Positions 24,098 to 36,963 of a stretch of DNA of 64,000 nt are shown piece by piece. Under the pieces are notes generated by a model. It saw only the letters and a list, made by a program, of their open reading frames with translations, was not told the DNA's origin and did no database searches. Origin of the DNA: Moringa oleifera (lineage: Eukaryota; Streptophyta; Magnoliopsida; Brassicales; Moringaceae); contig JAJFZO010000034.1 in the NCBI GenBank assembly GCA_021397835.1, positions 2,048,501-2,112,500 of the forward strand. Reading direction: 5' to 3'. The first letter of the stretch is position 1. The number at the start of each line of letters is the position of its first letter. The position numbers were made by a program, and so were the translations under genes.

Positions 24098-27000
24098 TCA
24101 TCGTGAATTTTCTCTACGTCGAGCATATCGGGTTCTGTCATTGTATCTTGGTCTGTCTCCAGCTCTCTGGGGCTGTGGCTCCACCCTCCTCTGTCTTTCA
24201 GGTGGCCTTTGAACTATCTCTCCATTAACAAACAACTCAGCTGCAATAAGATAAAGGTAGGCTCACTTAGCAACCAGACATAAAAGGAAGAACCTATGCA
24301 TTAGAATGTAGGCTTCAATTTGCCTAATCACATGTGCAAGAAAAAATATAGCAGAAAATTTATCCGCTAGACAACAACCAGATGTCACCCAATACCAAAG
24401 TAAGGCCATTCACAAGTTACTGCTAGTTTCACTAACAAATTATACAGGACCCTGGAACAATCTTGATTCAGAAATGACAACAGAAAACCAAAAAAATCAT
24501 AGATATAGCAGTATTTCATGTATCATCTCCAATGATTCTGCCACTCCACAACGTAGAAGCACAGAACAGGAAATGAGAGAATTTTTGTCAGTCCATTAGC
24601 ATTCAAAGCTACACATTGCTAATTCAAAGCTAATAGCTTTGCCAAGATGGACTGCAAAAAGCAGAGTGACTGTCACAATTAATGAGCTCTTTTACATGTA
24701 ACAACATTCTCCAACTGATAAATCTCATTCCCAATCTCTCACTGCACTTCATCTTCACATACCTTCTTATCTGCGTAACAACTATCCATGTATACCAAAA
24801 GTGATAATATCATATACCATTTCACATGATGTATCCATAAAGAAAGGGCATAGAACAGTAAGAAAAAAACTTGAAAATTCATTAATAGTCAACGTAGAAA
24901 TCACCTTAAAATTCTCCAGCTTTCCCAATACGAATGTTGAAAGACAGTAACACCAAACCAAAAATCGTACAAGAAAATAAGAAAACAAAAGAAGAAACTT
25001 TTTTGCAACTTAAGAAGTGCCAACTAGAATACTATATCTCAATACAAGTCAAGTTCCAGCTTAAATCGGCAGACAATCAGGCTCTTGACTCATTTTAAAT
25101 TTTATTCTGATCTAGAGCTGCAAAAATGCTTATAAAAGAAAATCGATAGTGACTTCATGTTCTCAAACCATACATTGTCAAGTCAAATGATTAGAGAGCA
25201 TTTCATTGGTAGATGAAACCAACCCCAAAAAGAGTCAACACAAAAGGTCAAAACCTCATCCAAGCTTCGAAACAAAAGTAGTATCTAAAACATATCAAGG
25301 CACAGTGGTAGGAATAGGCATAACAGTAATGTTTCTTCTCAACTTCTCAACAGCTTCACGAGTACTAAGCCGCAAACAGTCAAGACAGACTTTGATTTAT
25401 GTCCATTAGCATTCAAAGCTAAACATTGTCAGAAACATTTTAGCATCGCCAAGATGGACTATCAAGAATTATTGCATTTTTACATTTTCAGACTACCATT
25501 ATTCATATGTTTCAAGAGTATATTACAAAATAATTGAAACATGCACCTCCTATGGTCTACCAGAAAAAACAAATGCGCAAAGATGTCCAATCTTTTTTGG
25601 AAAAATGATTGTCACAATTGTATAAGGTAGATTGAGCCAACCCAGTAAGAGTCATCAGAAAATGTCAACCATTGCATCTTTAATTTCTTATTATCATATA
25701 ACATGTTAAATATAATCAAAACAAAAGGAGTATCTAAAGCATATGGAGGGACATTAATAGAAATAGGCATAATACTAATGTTTCTTCTCAACTTATCAAC
25801 AGCTCCATAAGTAATAAGCTGCAAACAGTCAAGACAGATTTGACTTACGTCCATCAGCATTCAAAGCTAAACAGGGTCAGAATCTTTTTAGCCTTGCCAA
25901 GATGGATTGTTGAGAATTATTGCTTTTTACTTTTTCAGACCACCATCATTCATGTGTTTCAAGAGTATATGACAAATAAAATTAAAACATGCACCTCATA
26001 GGTCTATCAGACAAAAAAAATGAGCAAAGATCTCCAATCATTTAGGGAAAATGAGTTGTCACATTTGTATACGGTAGATTGAGCCAACTCCAACAAGAAT
26101 CATCAAAAAAGGTTAACCATTGCATCCTTAATTGCTTAATGATCACATAATAAGTTAAATATAATCAAAAACAAAAGAAGCATCTAAAGCATATGCATTG
26201 ACATTAAAAGCAATAGCCATAATACCAATGTTTCTTCTCAACTTATCAACAGCTCCACAAGTAATAAGCTGCAAACAGTCAAGACAAATTTTGATTTACG
26301 TCCATTAGCATTCAAAGCTAAACACTGTCGAAAACTTTTTAGCTTTGCCAAGATGGACTATTTAGAACTTTGTACTTTTACCTTTCAGACCACCATCATC
26401 ATTATGTTTCCGGAGTATATTACAAAGCTAATAAGTACATGCATCTCTTATGCTGTATTAGGAGGGGAAAAAAAAACTATGAGAAAAATCTACAATATCT
26501 TTGAAAAAATGAGTGCCACATCTCCATCTGGTTGACAAGTGTACTACTAAATCGCATGCCAACAAAACACACACAAAAGAAGTTCCATAGCAGCATGACA
26601 ATTGGTGGTACAAACATGCTATAAAAACATACTAGACACGATGCACACTTTATTCAGTAAGAAACAAAGTCAAACATAGAAAAGAAAAAATCAATCTTTG
26701 TTATGCAACATCAACAACCATTACCACATAGTGTAACAAATCAAAGAGGGGGAGAAATCAGATCACAAAACCAGGCAAGCATCACAATCAAATCAAGAGA
26801 GTTCGTGAATACTTTCTATAAGGGAGTAAAATTTGCAAAATGATAAACAACAACACTGATGATAGTATAACATTTTGCTTAGATAGAAAAAGAAGCATAG
26901 GAATACTTAAGCATAAAAACCTTACCCCCATAGTCTTTGTATTCAGGATCAACATAAGAATCAGGAAGCACAAACAAAACACCAGGCAGGCCTGTTAATA

Positions 27001-28070
27001 ACAAGGAAGAAAGAGAACATCAGATAAATAGAAACCTAACCAGTCATAATAACAGGATTGACCACATACAGACCTTCTAGCTTGTTAGAGGTCTCCTCAT
27101 CAATCTCACAGCCGAATCCAAAATACCTCTCGCAAGAAACATTATAGATTTTCTTCTTTGCTTCCTCCTCACTGATACATAACATCAAACAAGACCCATG
27201 CAATATATCAATCACAGAACAAACTTCACTCACACTCCACATAAGAATTGTAAGCACAGAGTGCAGGAACAACTAAATAATTGCTCTTAAAGGGGAAATC
27301 ATAACAAAGTGCAAATCAACCCTTAATCAGTGTGAGATAAAATGCCAGAAAAGCCAACCATAAGAATAATAGACAAAAAAAAACCCAATATAATTAGCAC
27401 ATCAAAAAATTTAAGATACCAAAAGCAGAGTGTAAAGAAAAGCCTACATCTCATTGCAGATAATTCTAGCATATCAGGTCACTTTAATCTATAGAGAGTT
27501 CTCTCTCATATCTGTGATATATAGGCCAAATCTACTAAAAAATGAAACCAAACATCAAAATCCCTTCCCTCATTTACCTTCCGTCTCGCACCCTTCCGGG
27601 CATACAAACAGACGAACAACATAATATAGAGCCCCCACAGAAAAAAAAAAAAAAAAGAATTACCTGCCAACAACTTTGGCTAGGGTTTTGATATAGCAAT
27701 CTATCATCTGCTCCTTGGTGGCGCCCTCCCCTCCGGGCTTGTCCATGACGATGAGCCAGTGCTCATAGTCGCAGCCCGGAAAGAGAGGGGGCATTTCGGT
27801 GGGCGGACGGTCACTGAAGTTGGAGCCAGAGTTGAGAGGCGAGTAGGCCGAGTTTCCAGAACGGTTGACCCGGCACCGGACAGGGGTGAACCGAGTCGAG
27901 GCCGGCAAGGAACGCACAGCATGCGAGAGAGCCGGAAGCGACCGACGGCCCAGGAGAGCGGACGTGATAGAAGGAGGAGTGGTGATGGTTGAGGTAGAGA
28001 TGAGGCGTTTCGAGAGGAAAGAGATTGTGAGGTGGCGCACAACAAACGAACGAGCTAGGGTTGCGGCCAT
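24098..28070 (-). CDS. MORF2: Multiple organellar RNA editing factor, MORF2/DAL type
   Basis: MORF proteins join PPR proteins in plastid and mitochondrial C-to-U RNA editosomes; MORF2 is the plastid type. Four exons: 27664-28070, 27074-27171, 26926-26991 and 24098-24240, totalling 714 nt (237 aa against 219 in Arabidopsis). Residues 1 to about 75 form a Ser/Arg-rich, acid-poor targeting peptide (MAATLARSFVVRHLTISFL). The conserved lead-in SPLNSGSNFSDRPPTEMPP precedes the MORF box, residues about 101-205 (DYEHWLIVMDKPGGEG, EEEAKKKIYNVSCERYFGFG, LPGVLFVLPDSYVDPEYKDYG). The C-terminus is Arg/Pro-rich. An in-frame ATG at 28157 lies upstream, but 28070 matches the family start. The donor after exon 2 (GTCTGT) is weak. 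Intron 3 is 2.7 kb and carries tandem repeats. Confidence 0.92.
24591..26470. repeat. Degenerate tandem repeats of about 450 bp in MORF2 intron 3
   Basis: The phrase gtccattagcattcaaagct recurs at 24591, 25401, 25849 (one mismatch) and 26300, in each case followed by a TTTTAGC..GCCAAGATGGA phrase. The last three copies are spaced 448 and 451 bp. Two units run 25401-25848 and 25849-26299, and a partial unit follows to about 26470. The first interval is longer (810 bp) and diverges in the middle. Each unit ends with a conserved phrase reading GCAAACAGTCAAGACA. No coding potential is evident. Confidence 0.88.
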
Positions 28071-28858
28071 GGCTAATGGCGAGGCTGAGAGCGTAACTTC
28101 TAACACAGAAATGGGGGGATTTAGAGACAGAGATGTGGCTTTGTAGATAAGCCGCAATGGTTTTGAGGGACACAGTGGCTATTTATCGGTGGTGTTTCTA
28201 TTTTTTTAATTTTTTTTCTTTAAAGAGATAGCATGCAGATATTTCGGGTGTTTTGCCAAAAAGATTTTAGCCGGAGAAAAGAAACTTTGGGCCTTCTGGG
28301 TTGGGCCAGCCAAAATGGTCTTGATCTTATCTTTCTTTTTATTTTTAAAATTTTTTAACAGGTTTTGTTAATCGAATTCAATTCTTCAACATTTTGATTT
28401 TTTGTGATTTTTTTGAAAAAATAAAAATTAAAAAAATTCAGTAATTTACAACATTAACATTAAAAAAAAGAAAAACTTAGTGCAAAGAATTCCCATGCTT
28501 TCCCTTAATTCATCAAAACCACATTCAGAAGCATGTTACAATCAAGAGTCAAGACATAAAAATAAGATACATTTCATTAAACTGCCTCTGAATTATCATA
28601 AGTTGGAGAGGAAAAGCAAACTGTCCTCCGCATTCAGGAAGACAATGTTTTTTATCCTGATATGATTTGGTCCACTGCAATGCCTCTTATTTACCATAAC
28701 CTGGGAATGTAAACTGAGCTGTCTGCTGCTCTCTGAATAGAAGTCTACACACAAATACTGAATACGTATTGTTCAACAATGCCCGAATAATATATTTTTG
28801 CATATTATATAGGTGTTGAAAAACAGACGAACGTTATCGCAACAGGATCTTCTTCAAC
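28071..28858. other. MORF2 promoter and cyanase 3' flank
   Basis: The gap between MORF2 and cyanase (both minus strand) is 788 bp. It holds two site II motifs at 28288-28307, a T-rich and then A-rich stretch at 28200-28470, and the presumed 3' UTR of the cyanase gene. No gene was recognised. Confidence 0.5.
28288..28307. promoter_or_regulatory. Two site II (TGGGCC) motifs upstream of MORF2
   Basis: TGGGCC occurs at 28288-28293 and again at 28302-28307, 14 bp apart, about 220 bp upstream of the MORF2 start. Paired site II motifs are typical TCP-factor targets in promoters of organelle and ribosome biogenesis genes. Confidence 0.55.
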
Positions 28859-30274
28859 TCATTTACTTCCGGGAAGCTGTTGTCTTGAAACCATATGCTG
28901 TGACTTCTGCCAGGCAATAAAAGAGAATTATAAGTTTGTAGTACCTTTCAAGTAGATGAAATAAGAGTTTAATTCCATATACAAAATATAACATATCTGG
29001 CAAAATCAGAAAAAAAAAACAACATAAAATTCTTAACAGGAACAAGAAAACAACCGGGTATTGCTAAATTACTTGAGAATTGCAGAGTTACGTTCTCATT
29101 CAGGGCAAGAATTGTGCAACTTTCACAATTCTACTAAGTGCAAAATGGGGCAGCTAACCTTATGGCACTGGCTAAGGTGTAAGATCAGGCCCTGAGCTAG
29201 GACAAGCAGTGGGCATTCACTGTTATGCTGGTGTGACTGCGACCGAAACAATGACTACAGACTCTATCCATGCAAACTGAATATGAAGACCAAAAAAAAA
29301 AAGATACCGCAGTAGATATTCTTTACAACATCTAGAAACATGCAAAACAGTGAATATATTGAACACGGCAATCCCTGTTCACAGGCCCGGGATCTGAATT
29401 TGGGACATACAAGGGCTCAATAAAAACTCATGATTTCTAACTTCAAGGAAGCAGTTGCACTCTTGTTTCTTACTCCATTGGCAGAAGGAACTCATTTAGT
29501 GACGAGAATATTGCAAAGCTTGAACTAAGATGGTCAGAATCTGTTCACTATTTTACCATTGGTGTTCACTACATCACTCAAAAATTAAGGCCTATTCTTA
29601 TCAGGGTGAGCATTAAGAAATTGAATGTCAAGTTACTGCAGGTACACTTAGATCAAGTTCTCTAATTTGTATTATGTTTATGCTTCATCAACATTCTAAC
29701 GGAAAGTAAGCTATAAGACAGGCTTAATTCACATTTAATCTTTGACCACACCGCATCAAAGGCAACTGACCTGCTCACTGTAAGGTAAATACTTCCCATC
29801 AAATGTCACAACCACACGATCTTTCCCATCCACTCCTTTGACTTTGTCAACAGAGCAGTAGAAGTCTATAGCTGACATACTAAAAACACAAAAAAATAAA
29901 TAAATGAAAGCAAAAGGCAAAATGCAGATAGCTAAAAGTGAATAAATTATAATATAACTGACTACAAGTTAATTGCTAGGACAAAAGATGTTTGATATTT
30001 GGGGAAAAAATTTTTATTTTGCAAGTTAATCTGGCTCCAAGTCTTATATTATTCCATTGGGAGAACTCATCCAAATTCCAGTGTGTGAGTGTTCAACTAA
30101 GACCAAGTCATTCCATCAATCCTTTGGGCTGATGGAGTCCAATATGTCTCTGCCGGGAACTAAGTTACTTGGTTTCTTGGATTGGTGCGACCTTCATTCT
30201 TCCAAGTACATACTATCATGTGTCCAACTTTCCTTCTTTATGAAGAGGATCCTGAGCTACTTTTTTTTTTGGTT

Positions 30275-30305
<31 letters not shown>

Positions 30306-31428
30306 GGGGTGGGTGGGGGGTTTCTTCGCTCAGGGATGAGAATATGTGCAATCTCATATAGCTTCAAGTATGCATGACAAAGATGAAAGTCAGGTCTTCA
30401 GAATATTTAAAGAGCATCCAACCATGGGAAAACTTCAGATATAGGGAGAGTCAGACATTCTTCCACTTCTCAAAACATTTAAGCCACCCATTTGGATTTC
30501 AAGACAAAGTTAAACTGAAAGAACAAGAGCACTAAACAAGGCACTTATGTTCCCCACTTCATAACATCCAATAGAACCCAATACATCATGATAAACCTCA
30601 GAACTTGGGTAGATAACATTTACCACTTCTACTTAAAAGAATTTAACAAAACAAAGTGCCTGAACCAAGAATTACCACAAATATGAGAATTGGCTATTAT
30701 TATGTCCAGATACACACAAATACAGTACCAATTAAATAAGAAGACTACAAAAGTAATCAAGCACAGAACACCAGCTTTGACAACAACAGTCAATCTACAG
30801 TTACTGACCAATTCTCAGATCCTTGGTCCATAGCAATGATTCATTGCTAACTCTAACACTAACCGAGACTTCCTACAAACAGAAAAATGAGACCCTATAC
30901 CTAGAATTTCCAAAGGGGAAAAATATGAAACAGCCGCACAGTTTTCAGTAATCAGTTTGCACGAAAAAGAAGAGGGAAAAAAAAAAAACATGAAATGGAA
31001 CTTACATGCCATCACCAAACTCTTCGTTGATAATTTCCTTGATACTCTCGCCAAAATGCATAACTGCTTCATTCAACCTACAAAATCAGAGATATTAGAT
31101 AATAAAATAAAGGATTCAAAATAAACGGAGAGTGAAGAGCAAAAAGAGGGGAAGGAAACCTGTAAATGGTGGGTTCTTGAATCAAATTGGGATCATAAGA
31201 CCTCAAGGGTGGCTTCATCATCTCTTGCAGGAGGTCCTCGGACAGCTCAGGCAGGGCCTCCCGAAGCTTCAAGGCGGTATCGGCCTTGAGTTGGGCTTGG
31301 CGTCTGAAAAGCTGTGCAACATACACGTTGGTGAGCCCAGTCTCCTCTGCTATCTGATTGTATGACTTGCCGGATTTCTGCTTCACGGCCAGCAACCGAT
31401 TGGCTAAACGCTGTTTGGTCCCCTCCAT
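28859..31428 (-). CDS. CYN: Cyanase (cyanate hydratase / lyase)
   Basis: Cyanase converts cyanate and bicarbonate to carbon dioxide and carbamate, which breaks down to ammonia, and so removes cyanate. Four exons: 31160-31428, 31006-31077, 29771-29879 and 28859-28906, totalling 498 nt (165 aa; Arabidopsis 168). The N-terminal part (residues about 5-75) is the helical, helix-turn-helix-like domain ([20 protein letters not shown]). The C-terminal catalytic domain begins at [15 protein letters not shown]. The catalytic residues known from E. coli (Arg96, Glu99, Ser122) correspond to Arg90, Glu93 and Ser116, with the same spacing of 3 and 26. Codon 90 is split by intron 1. The last exon codes for only 15 residues, and its end differs from the family's usual charged tail. 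Confidence 0.93.
30285..30309. repeat. Poly-G tract of 25 after poly-T, in a cyanase intron
   Basis: A T-rich stretch (30261-30284) runs directly into 25 G, then GGGTGGGG. It lies in the 1.1-kb intron between cyanase exons 2 and 3. On the transcript it would be a C tract followed by an A tract. Confidence 0.85.
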
Positions 31429-31800
31429 TTCACTGCTAATCTCTCTGCCCCTTTGGTGAAGACAGGTAGCTTACTCCACAGGACATATTCATACAGTAAA
31501 TTTGGTTCCCAATTTTCCTGTCAAGGAAAATTATTTAATAATAAGGTTTCTCAGTAATAAGGTTTTCTGTAAGATTATTTCAACTGCTAGCTTATTATAT
31601 ATAAGATTTTCTGAAAATTGGTAATACTTCTTAAATAATAATCAATTGACTTTGTAAGACTTATAAGCAAATTTATTAACAGTTAATTAATTTAAGCAGG
31701 ATTTTTTTTTTTTTTTTTTAGTTTTGGAAAATAAATTTAATATTGACTTTCTTAATTAATTAGCTAATAGTTTCTCACATGGATGGGCAAGGCCGGGCCG

Positions 31801-31913
31801 TGGGCCTCGGTACCTTTCTTGGATCACATCTAAAGTATAGTCCAACCTGATTTTCTTATACAGACGACGAGGCTTATTGGTAGTTTAACTTTCAAAGCCC
31901 AAGCTTGAGCCCA
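31801..31913. promoter_or_regulatory. Site II cluster upstream of cyanase
   Basis: TGGGCC at 31801-31806 and AGCCCA (TGGGCT on the other strand) at 31896-31901 and 31908-31913 lie 370-490 bp upstream of the cyanase start codon. The distance is somewhat long for a core promoter, so this is less secure than the MORF2 pair. Confidence 0.4.
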
Positions 31914-32572
31914 TAAATTACGCCATCTTTATCACAGGACTCTTCATTGTTAATTGGAAATTTCACAATTCTTTTAAAATAAATATAAAAATTAAACTAA
32001 ACTTTTCTTTAATTGAAAGTTTGATACATCAATTGGATGCATTTTTTTAATTCAATTTAAAATAGAGATTGAAACAGTTTTAAAAAATTAAAAATACATT
32101 TATTATTAAAATATTTTAAAATAAATTAAATAAATTTTATATTTTATTTAAAATCAACTTCTTAACGATTTAAAATATATATTTATAAATTTTTTGTTAT
32201 AATTTTTTAAAATTTTTAATAATATGATATTTTAAAAAATATACATATAATTTTAATACTTAATATTTTTTGTGACGCGATCTTGAATATTTTTTTATAT
32301 TTGTAAAAAAAATTTAAGTCAAATTTTTAATTTAATTTTTTAATAACATGTAAATTACATCATATATATATATATATATGTGACATATATAATTGATTCA
32401 ATCCATATTCAAAGTTTTTTTATATTTACCTTAATATTTATTACTCTAACACAAATAAATTAGAAACATCTCATATAACTAACTGAAATTCTAAAATAAA
32501 TTTTTTTTTTGCTTGTATAGTATTATTCTTTTTAGGTCATAGCTTTTTTTTTTTTTTTTGCGAAGCGGGGTT

Positions 32573-32594
32573 GGGGGGGGGGGGGGGGGGGGGG
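32573..32594. repeat. Poly-G tract of 22 after poly-T
   Basis: A T-tract (about 32544-32559) and a short GC-rich spacer precede 22 G in otherwise AT-rich intergenic DNA. It resembles the tract at 30285. Confidence 0.85.
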
Positions 32595-35500
32595 AGTGTT
32601 TGGTTAACAAAGATTTAAAATATATATATAAATTTCATGTAAGAAATTGAATTATTCATATCTGATTCCCATAATTTTGAAATATTTTCAAAAAAAATTA
32701 AAAATTTTCATGAATAATCATAAAATTTTGATGTCTAACTAAAATCGTACATTTCATCCTGTGAAATTTAATCTTTTCAAATATTAAAATACCATTTCAT
32801 ATATTATCTCTTTGTCATCTCTCTCAACGAAAAAAAAAAAAAAAAAACCTAATCTTTGGAACTTTATATATTTGATCTCAAACGAAAAATCTTGACTAAC
32901 ATACATTTGATTACTGTGTGTTTAGTAATATTTGATTAGTATAACAATTTAAATTAATGAAACTTATTAGAAATATATTTGAATAGTATGAATATTATTG
33001 AAAATTGTGCAGAAAAAAAGATAATGTTTGAACAAAACTATCAATGAATTAAATATGAAAATGTAATTAAATGGAAATGTAAATAATAATTATCCTAAGA
33101 ATCATACAAGCATAGCTTAATTACTCAATTATTTGATTGCCAAATATAAATTTAAAAAAATTAAAGAAAAAAGTAAACATATAAAATCTCACTAATCAAA
33201 TGCTAGGTTAGACCACAACCTAATAATCAAACTTATAAGATTACCAGCATAATTTATTTATTTTTTATCTTTATGTGGGGCCACAAAAATAATGATATAG
33301 AAAGTAAGGCATTGAAATTATATAGTTTTATATCAAACATGCCAAACATTTGCATGCCTGTCTTCAATCTCATGCGTCATGCTCCGTCAATGCTTTTGCC
33401 ACTTTCATATGTTTTAAAAATCAATATATAATAATTGAAAAGAAAAGCATGTAATTGACTTTCTCCTTTTAATAATGTATAAGTCGTGATAATGTCCTAA
33501 TCACGATTTTCAATTTTAGCCATTTAGTCAACGGTCAAATTTTTATTTTTTAATTTTTTATTATAAAAAATATTTTAATATTAAAACCAAAATTACTTAA
33601 ATGTACCCTTCTGATATTAGTAATTAATATCAAAATTAGAAAATATAAAATATAGATTTAATTTTCAAGGGTTGAATGTGAATGCAAATTCATTGTCTTA
33701 ATCGAATTCGGTACCAATTCACTTTCTTAATAAAGTACCAAATTAGAGCCATAGATTCCATGTCCACTTGATCCAATAGTTGACAAATTATCCAATTAGC
33801 TAAGGTTCGATGAACCAACCAATCTTTTTGACGTGAAAACGCCCTAAAGAATTTGATTGAATGTTGTTTTCATGTAAGAGGGACCAAAAGCTTGCAATGA
33901 GAGGGAGATGATGATCCATTGAGACCACATTCACGAGGAAAATGGTCATGGTGAAGCGTCGTTTCCATTCTTTGCATCTCTTTATTTTTAGTGCTTTATT
34001 CCCTGACATGAGCAAGATTTTGTTCCGAGACCTGAAGACAAGAACAAGCAGTTGTGCACATTATTCATTAATTGCTTTCCCAGTTTTTTTTTGTTGGACC
34101 GTTATTGAATTTTGAAAAGTAAACCATCTTTTCGCATATTGATAATAAATAATTTTTAGATTTAATGATAACAATCAGTTATCAAATTAACTTTATAATA
34201 ATTAGAATTATTTTATTAATGAACACATAATTTTGTTATTGTTATTATTTAAACATTATTTTACATTTAAATTGAGTTAAACGAAAAGTTTGAATCAATT
34301 TGTAAAAAAGTAACTTCAACACTCAAAAATTAAATATTTAAATAAATATTAAGAACGCAAATATATAATATATGCATATTCCAACCTTGATGAGGATGTA
34401 TCCCTAATTTGCAAGCATTCTATATATATATAAAAGTGGCTTGATTTATAATATCTCATTATGGCAAATAAAGATTGAGAAAGATTTAGTAATGAATGTG
34501 ATATCTACTAGAATAATGAAATAAAAAAAAATTGGATTTGATTTAACATCTTTATTTATTATGAATTTTTTAAACTAAACTAACATAAAACTTGAGATAT
34601 CCAAGTTCAGTTGATAAAATAATTTTGAATTAGGTATTGATTGACTATAATTGTCATGACGATGTGATTTATTTTCATTAATGTATTTAAAATAAATAAA
34701 TATATATATATATTATAGTACATATATTAATACTATTTTAAAATATAAATTATATTTTATTAATTAATCTAATTTAATTTTAATAAAATTAAAAAGAAAA
34801 ACCTTCTGAGTTCTGACCATTTCCCATGCTCAATATGGGAAGGCTTAAGATTCATGTATTGTTCCCCGAACAATTTTTTTCTGAATTTAATATTTAAATT
34901 GTATATTGTCTTTAAAAAAATGATCAATTAGTATATAAATTTTATTATTGTTTTAAACATGGATATTAAAATCAATAAAATTTGTACCCAAAAGAAATGA
35001 GCAATCATTTTTGTCCTATTATAAACCTATATATGCTTGGATTGCTTTAAGCAAAACTACTATGTTTCCTTTGAAAATTATTCTTGTATTATAATATTCA
35101 ATAGAATATTCACATTCGTGCATTAATGAGGCACCTAAGATTCCGTCATTCTGACGATAATCATAAAATTATTTTTCAATTTATTAATTACTTAATTATT
35201 TAATATTTGTTAATCTTAGGTTGAAGATTAAGACATGTAGGAGCTTATCCCTTTCTAAGTGTGAAAAGGAGACAATTTTTTTATTTGACAATAAGATACT
35301 GCAATCAAGACAAGCACATGGTCTGATTAGAATCTTAATGTCATATCCACCAACCTAATTTATTTGACTTCCTAAGCTTACCCCAACAAACAGCAACTCA
35401 AACTTCTTGGTATTTTCCGTAAAGATTTTTATATATTTTTATAGTATTTAATCAATTTTTTAAATCATATTAAAATTCATGTATATAATTTTTGGACCGT

Positions 35501-36882
35501 TCATGTTTTCAATTATTAATCCTAAGTTGGGGTATCCACTTAATCGTTTGACTTACTATATGATTAATCATGTTACAATACACTTTATATTGCAACACTA
35601 GTTAGGTGTCTGACCATAGTTTTGATTTAACGATTATTAAGTCTTGCTTTCAAATTATCAGGTCTAAATTCACAATTACCAAGTCTTTGTTTTATCGTAT
35701 ATTATATATTATATATAAGGAAAATATAAAATATAATGTTTCTAACTATGGGAAAAATAAATAGAGTCACCTAATGCCTGCCACATGGTACACCATCATT
35801 TGATACCTCACAGGATCTGAAATCTGATTTCAGGCCAAATTGATGAGCTCATTAATTCATACACAACCAGCTTCAGGCCTTTGCCCCCAGAAGTGCATTT
35901 AATTGGCTCTGCTGTACCATCTGTCTCACTGTCCTAATATGGAATACACATAATACATACATATATATATATATATGTGGGTCTGCATTAAATTTGGTTT
36001 TCACTAAAGGTGTGGCGAGGAATTTTTTTAAAGATTATCTCTATGAAAATTTTAAATTAAGATAAAATTTATATACAATTTTGTGTTTGCTTTTTATTAT
36101 CAACTAAAATTTGATATTTAAACAATAATAAATCAAATTATTATTTATTAATTTCATTTAAATTAAATATTGATTTAAATGATCACAAGAATTTGACGAT
36201 ATTTTCATCATCAATGTGCTTAAAAAATGATTTATATAAATTATATATTTTATTTTAAGTTAATCATTTATTATTCAAATAATTTTTGACTTACCAATTT
36301 TTAAATAAAATTTTAAAATTTTTTAAATGTGTTAATTTTTGAACAAATATTTGTAATATTTGAAAAGTTTTAAATTTCTTTAATAATAGCTTGGCTATTT
36401 TTTATATGTAAAAAAAATTTGAATCAAAATTTATTGTACAAAATATTGAATTTAAATATTTTTAATTTTTAAAATTTTAAGATAATTTAATTTGATTTAA
36501 ATAGAAAAATCTTGATTGAATTTGTTGGTTTTAAAGGTCAAATCTGATTGCATTTAACATTAGCTCTTAACATTTTGTACATAACTTAGACTATGTATTT
36601 TTTAAGTACTCTTATATTTAAATTTTTAATTAATATTATTTTTTTATAATTTACAAATTTTTGGATGATTTATTTTATCATTTTAATAAAAATATATCTA
36701 ATAAATAATACATATAGCTGGGTTGTTGGAAGATTAGGTGGATAAAAATGTAATAATTTCAAGCTATTATTCCAGAAGAATTAACTTCAAACCTAACCAC
36801 ATAATGGTACCTATATGGGGCTGGGCACTTTAATGTTGGATTTTTCAAACAAAATAATTAATAATAAATACCAGGAAATTGA

Positions 36883-36963
36883 AACATGGGTACTATGGTA
36901 ATATGCTTTTAACGCTGTATTTTTTTTTTTGTTAAATCAAAGAACATGGGTACTATGGTAATA
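36883..36963. repeat. 21-bp direct repeat flanking a poly-T insert
   Basis: A 21-bp string beginning aacatggg and ending ggtaata occurs at 36883-36903 and again, identically, at 36943-36963. The 39 bp between them contain a T-tract. The layout is like a target duplication around a tiny insertion, or a slippage duplication. Confidence 0.8.

Noticed and set aside
27759..28146. Arg-rich reading frames on the + strand opposite MORF2 exon 1
   Set aside because: They are antisense shadows of a GC-rich coding exon; the minus-strand frame has a clear MORF protein.
30057..30377. A 106-codon + frame with a poly-Gly run
   Set aside because: It lies in a cyanase intron and is created by the poly-G tract; no protein similarity.
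33800..34015. A 71-codon minus frame in a slightly GC-richer island of the AT-rich intergenic region
   Set aside because: No recognisable motif, no splice partners, and length within chance expectation.
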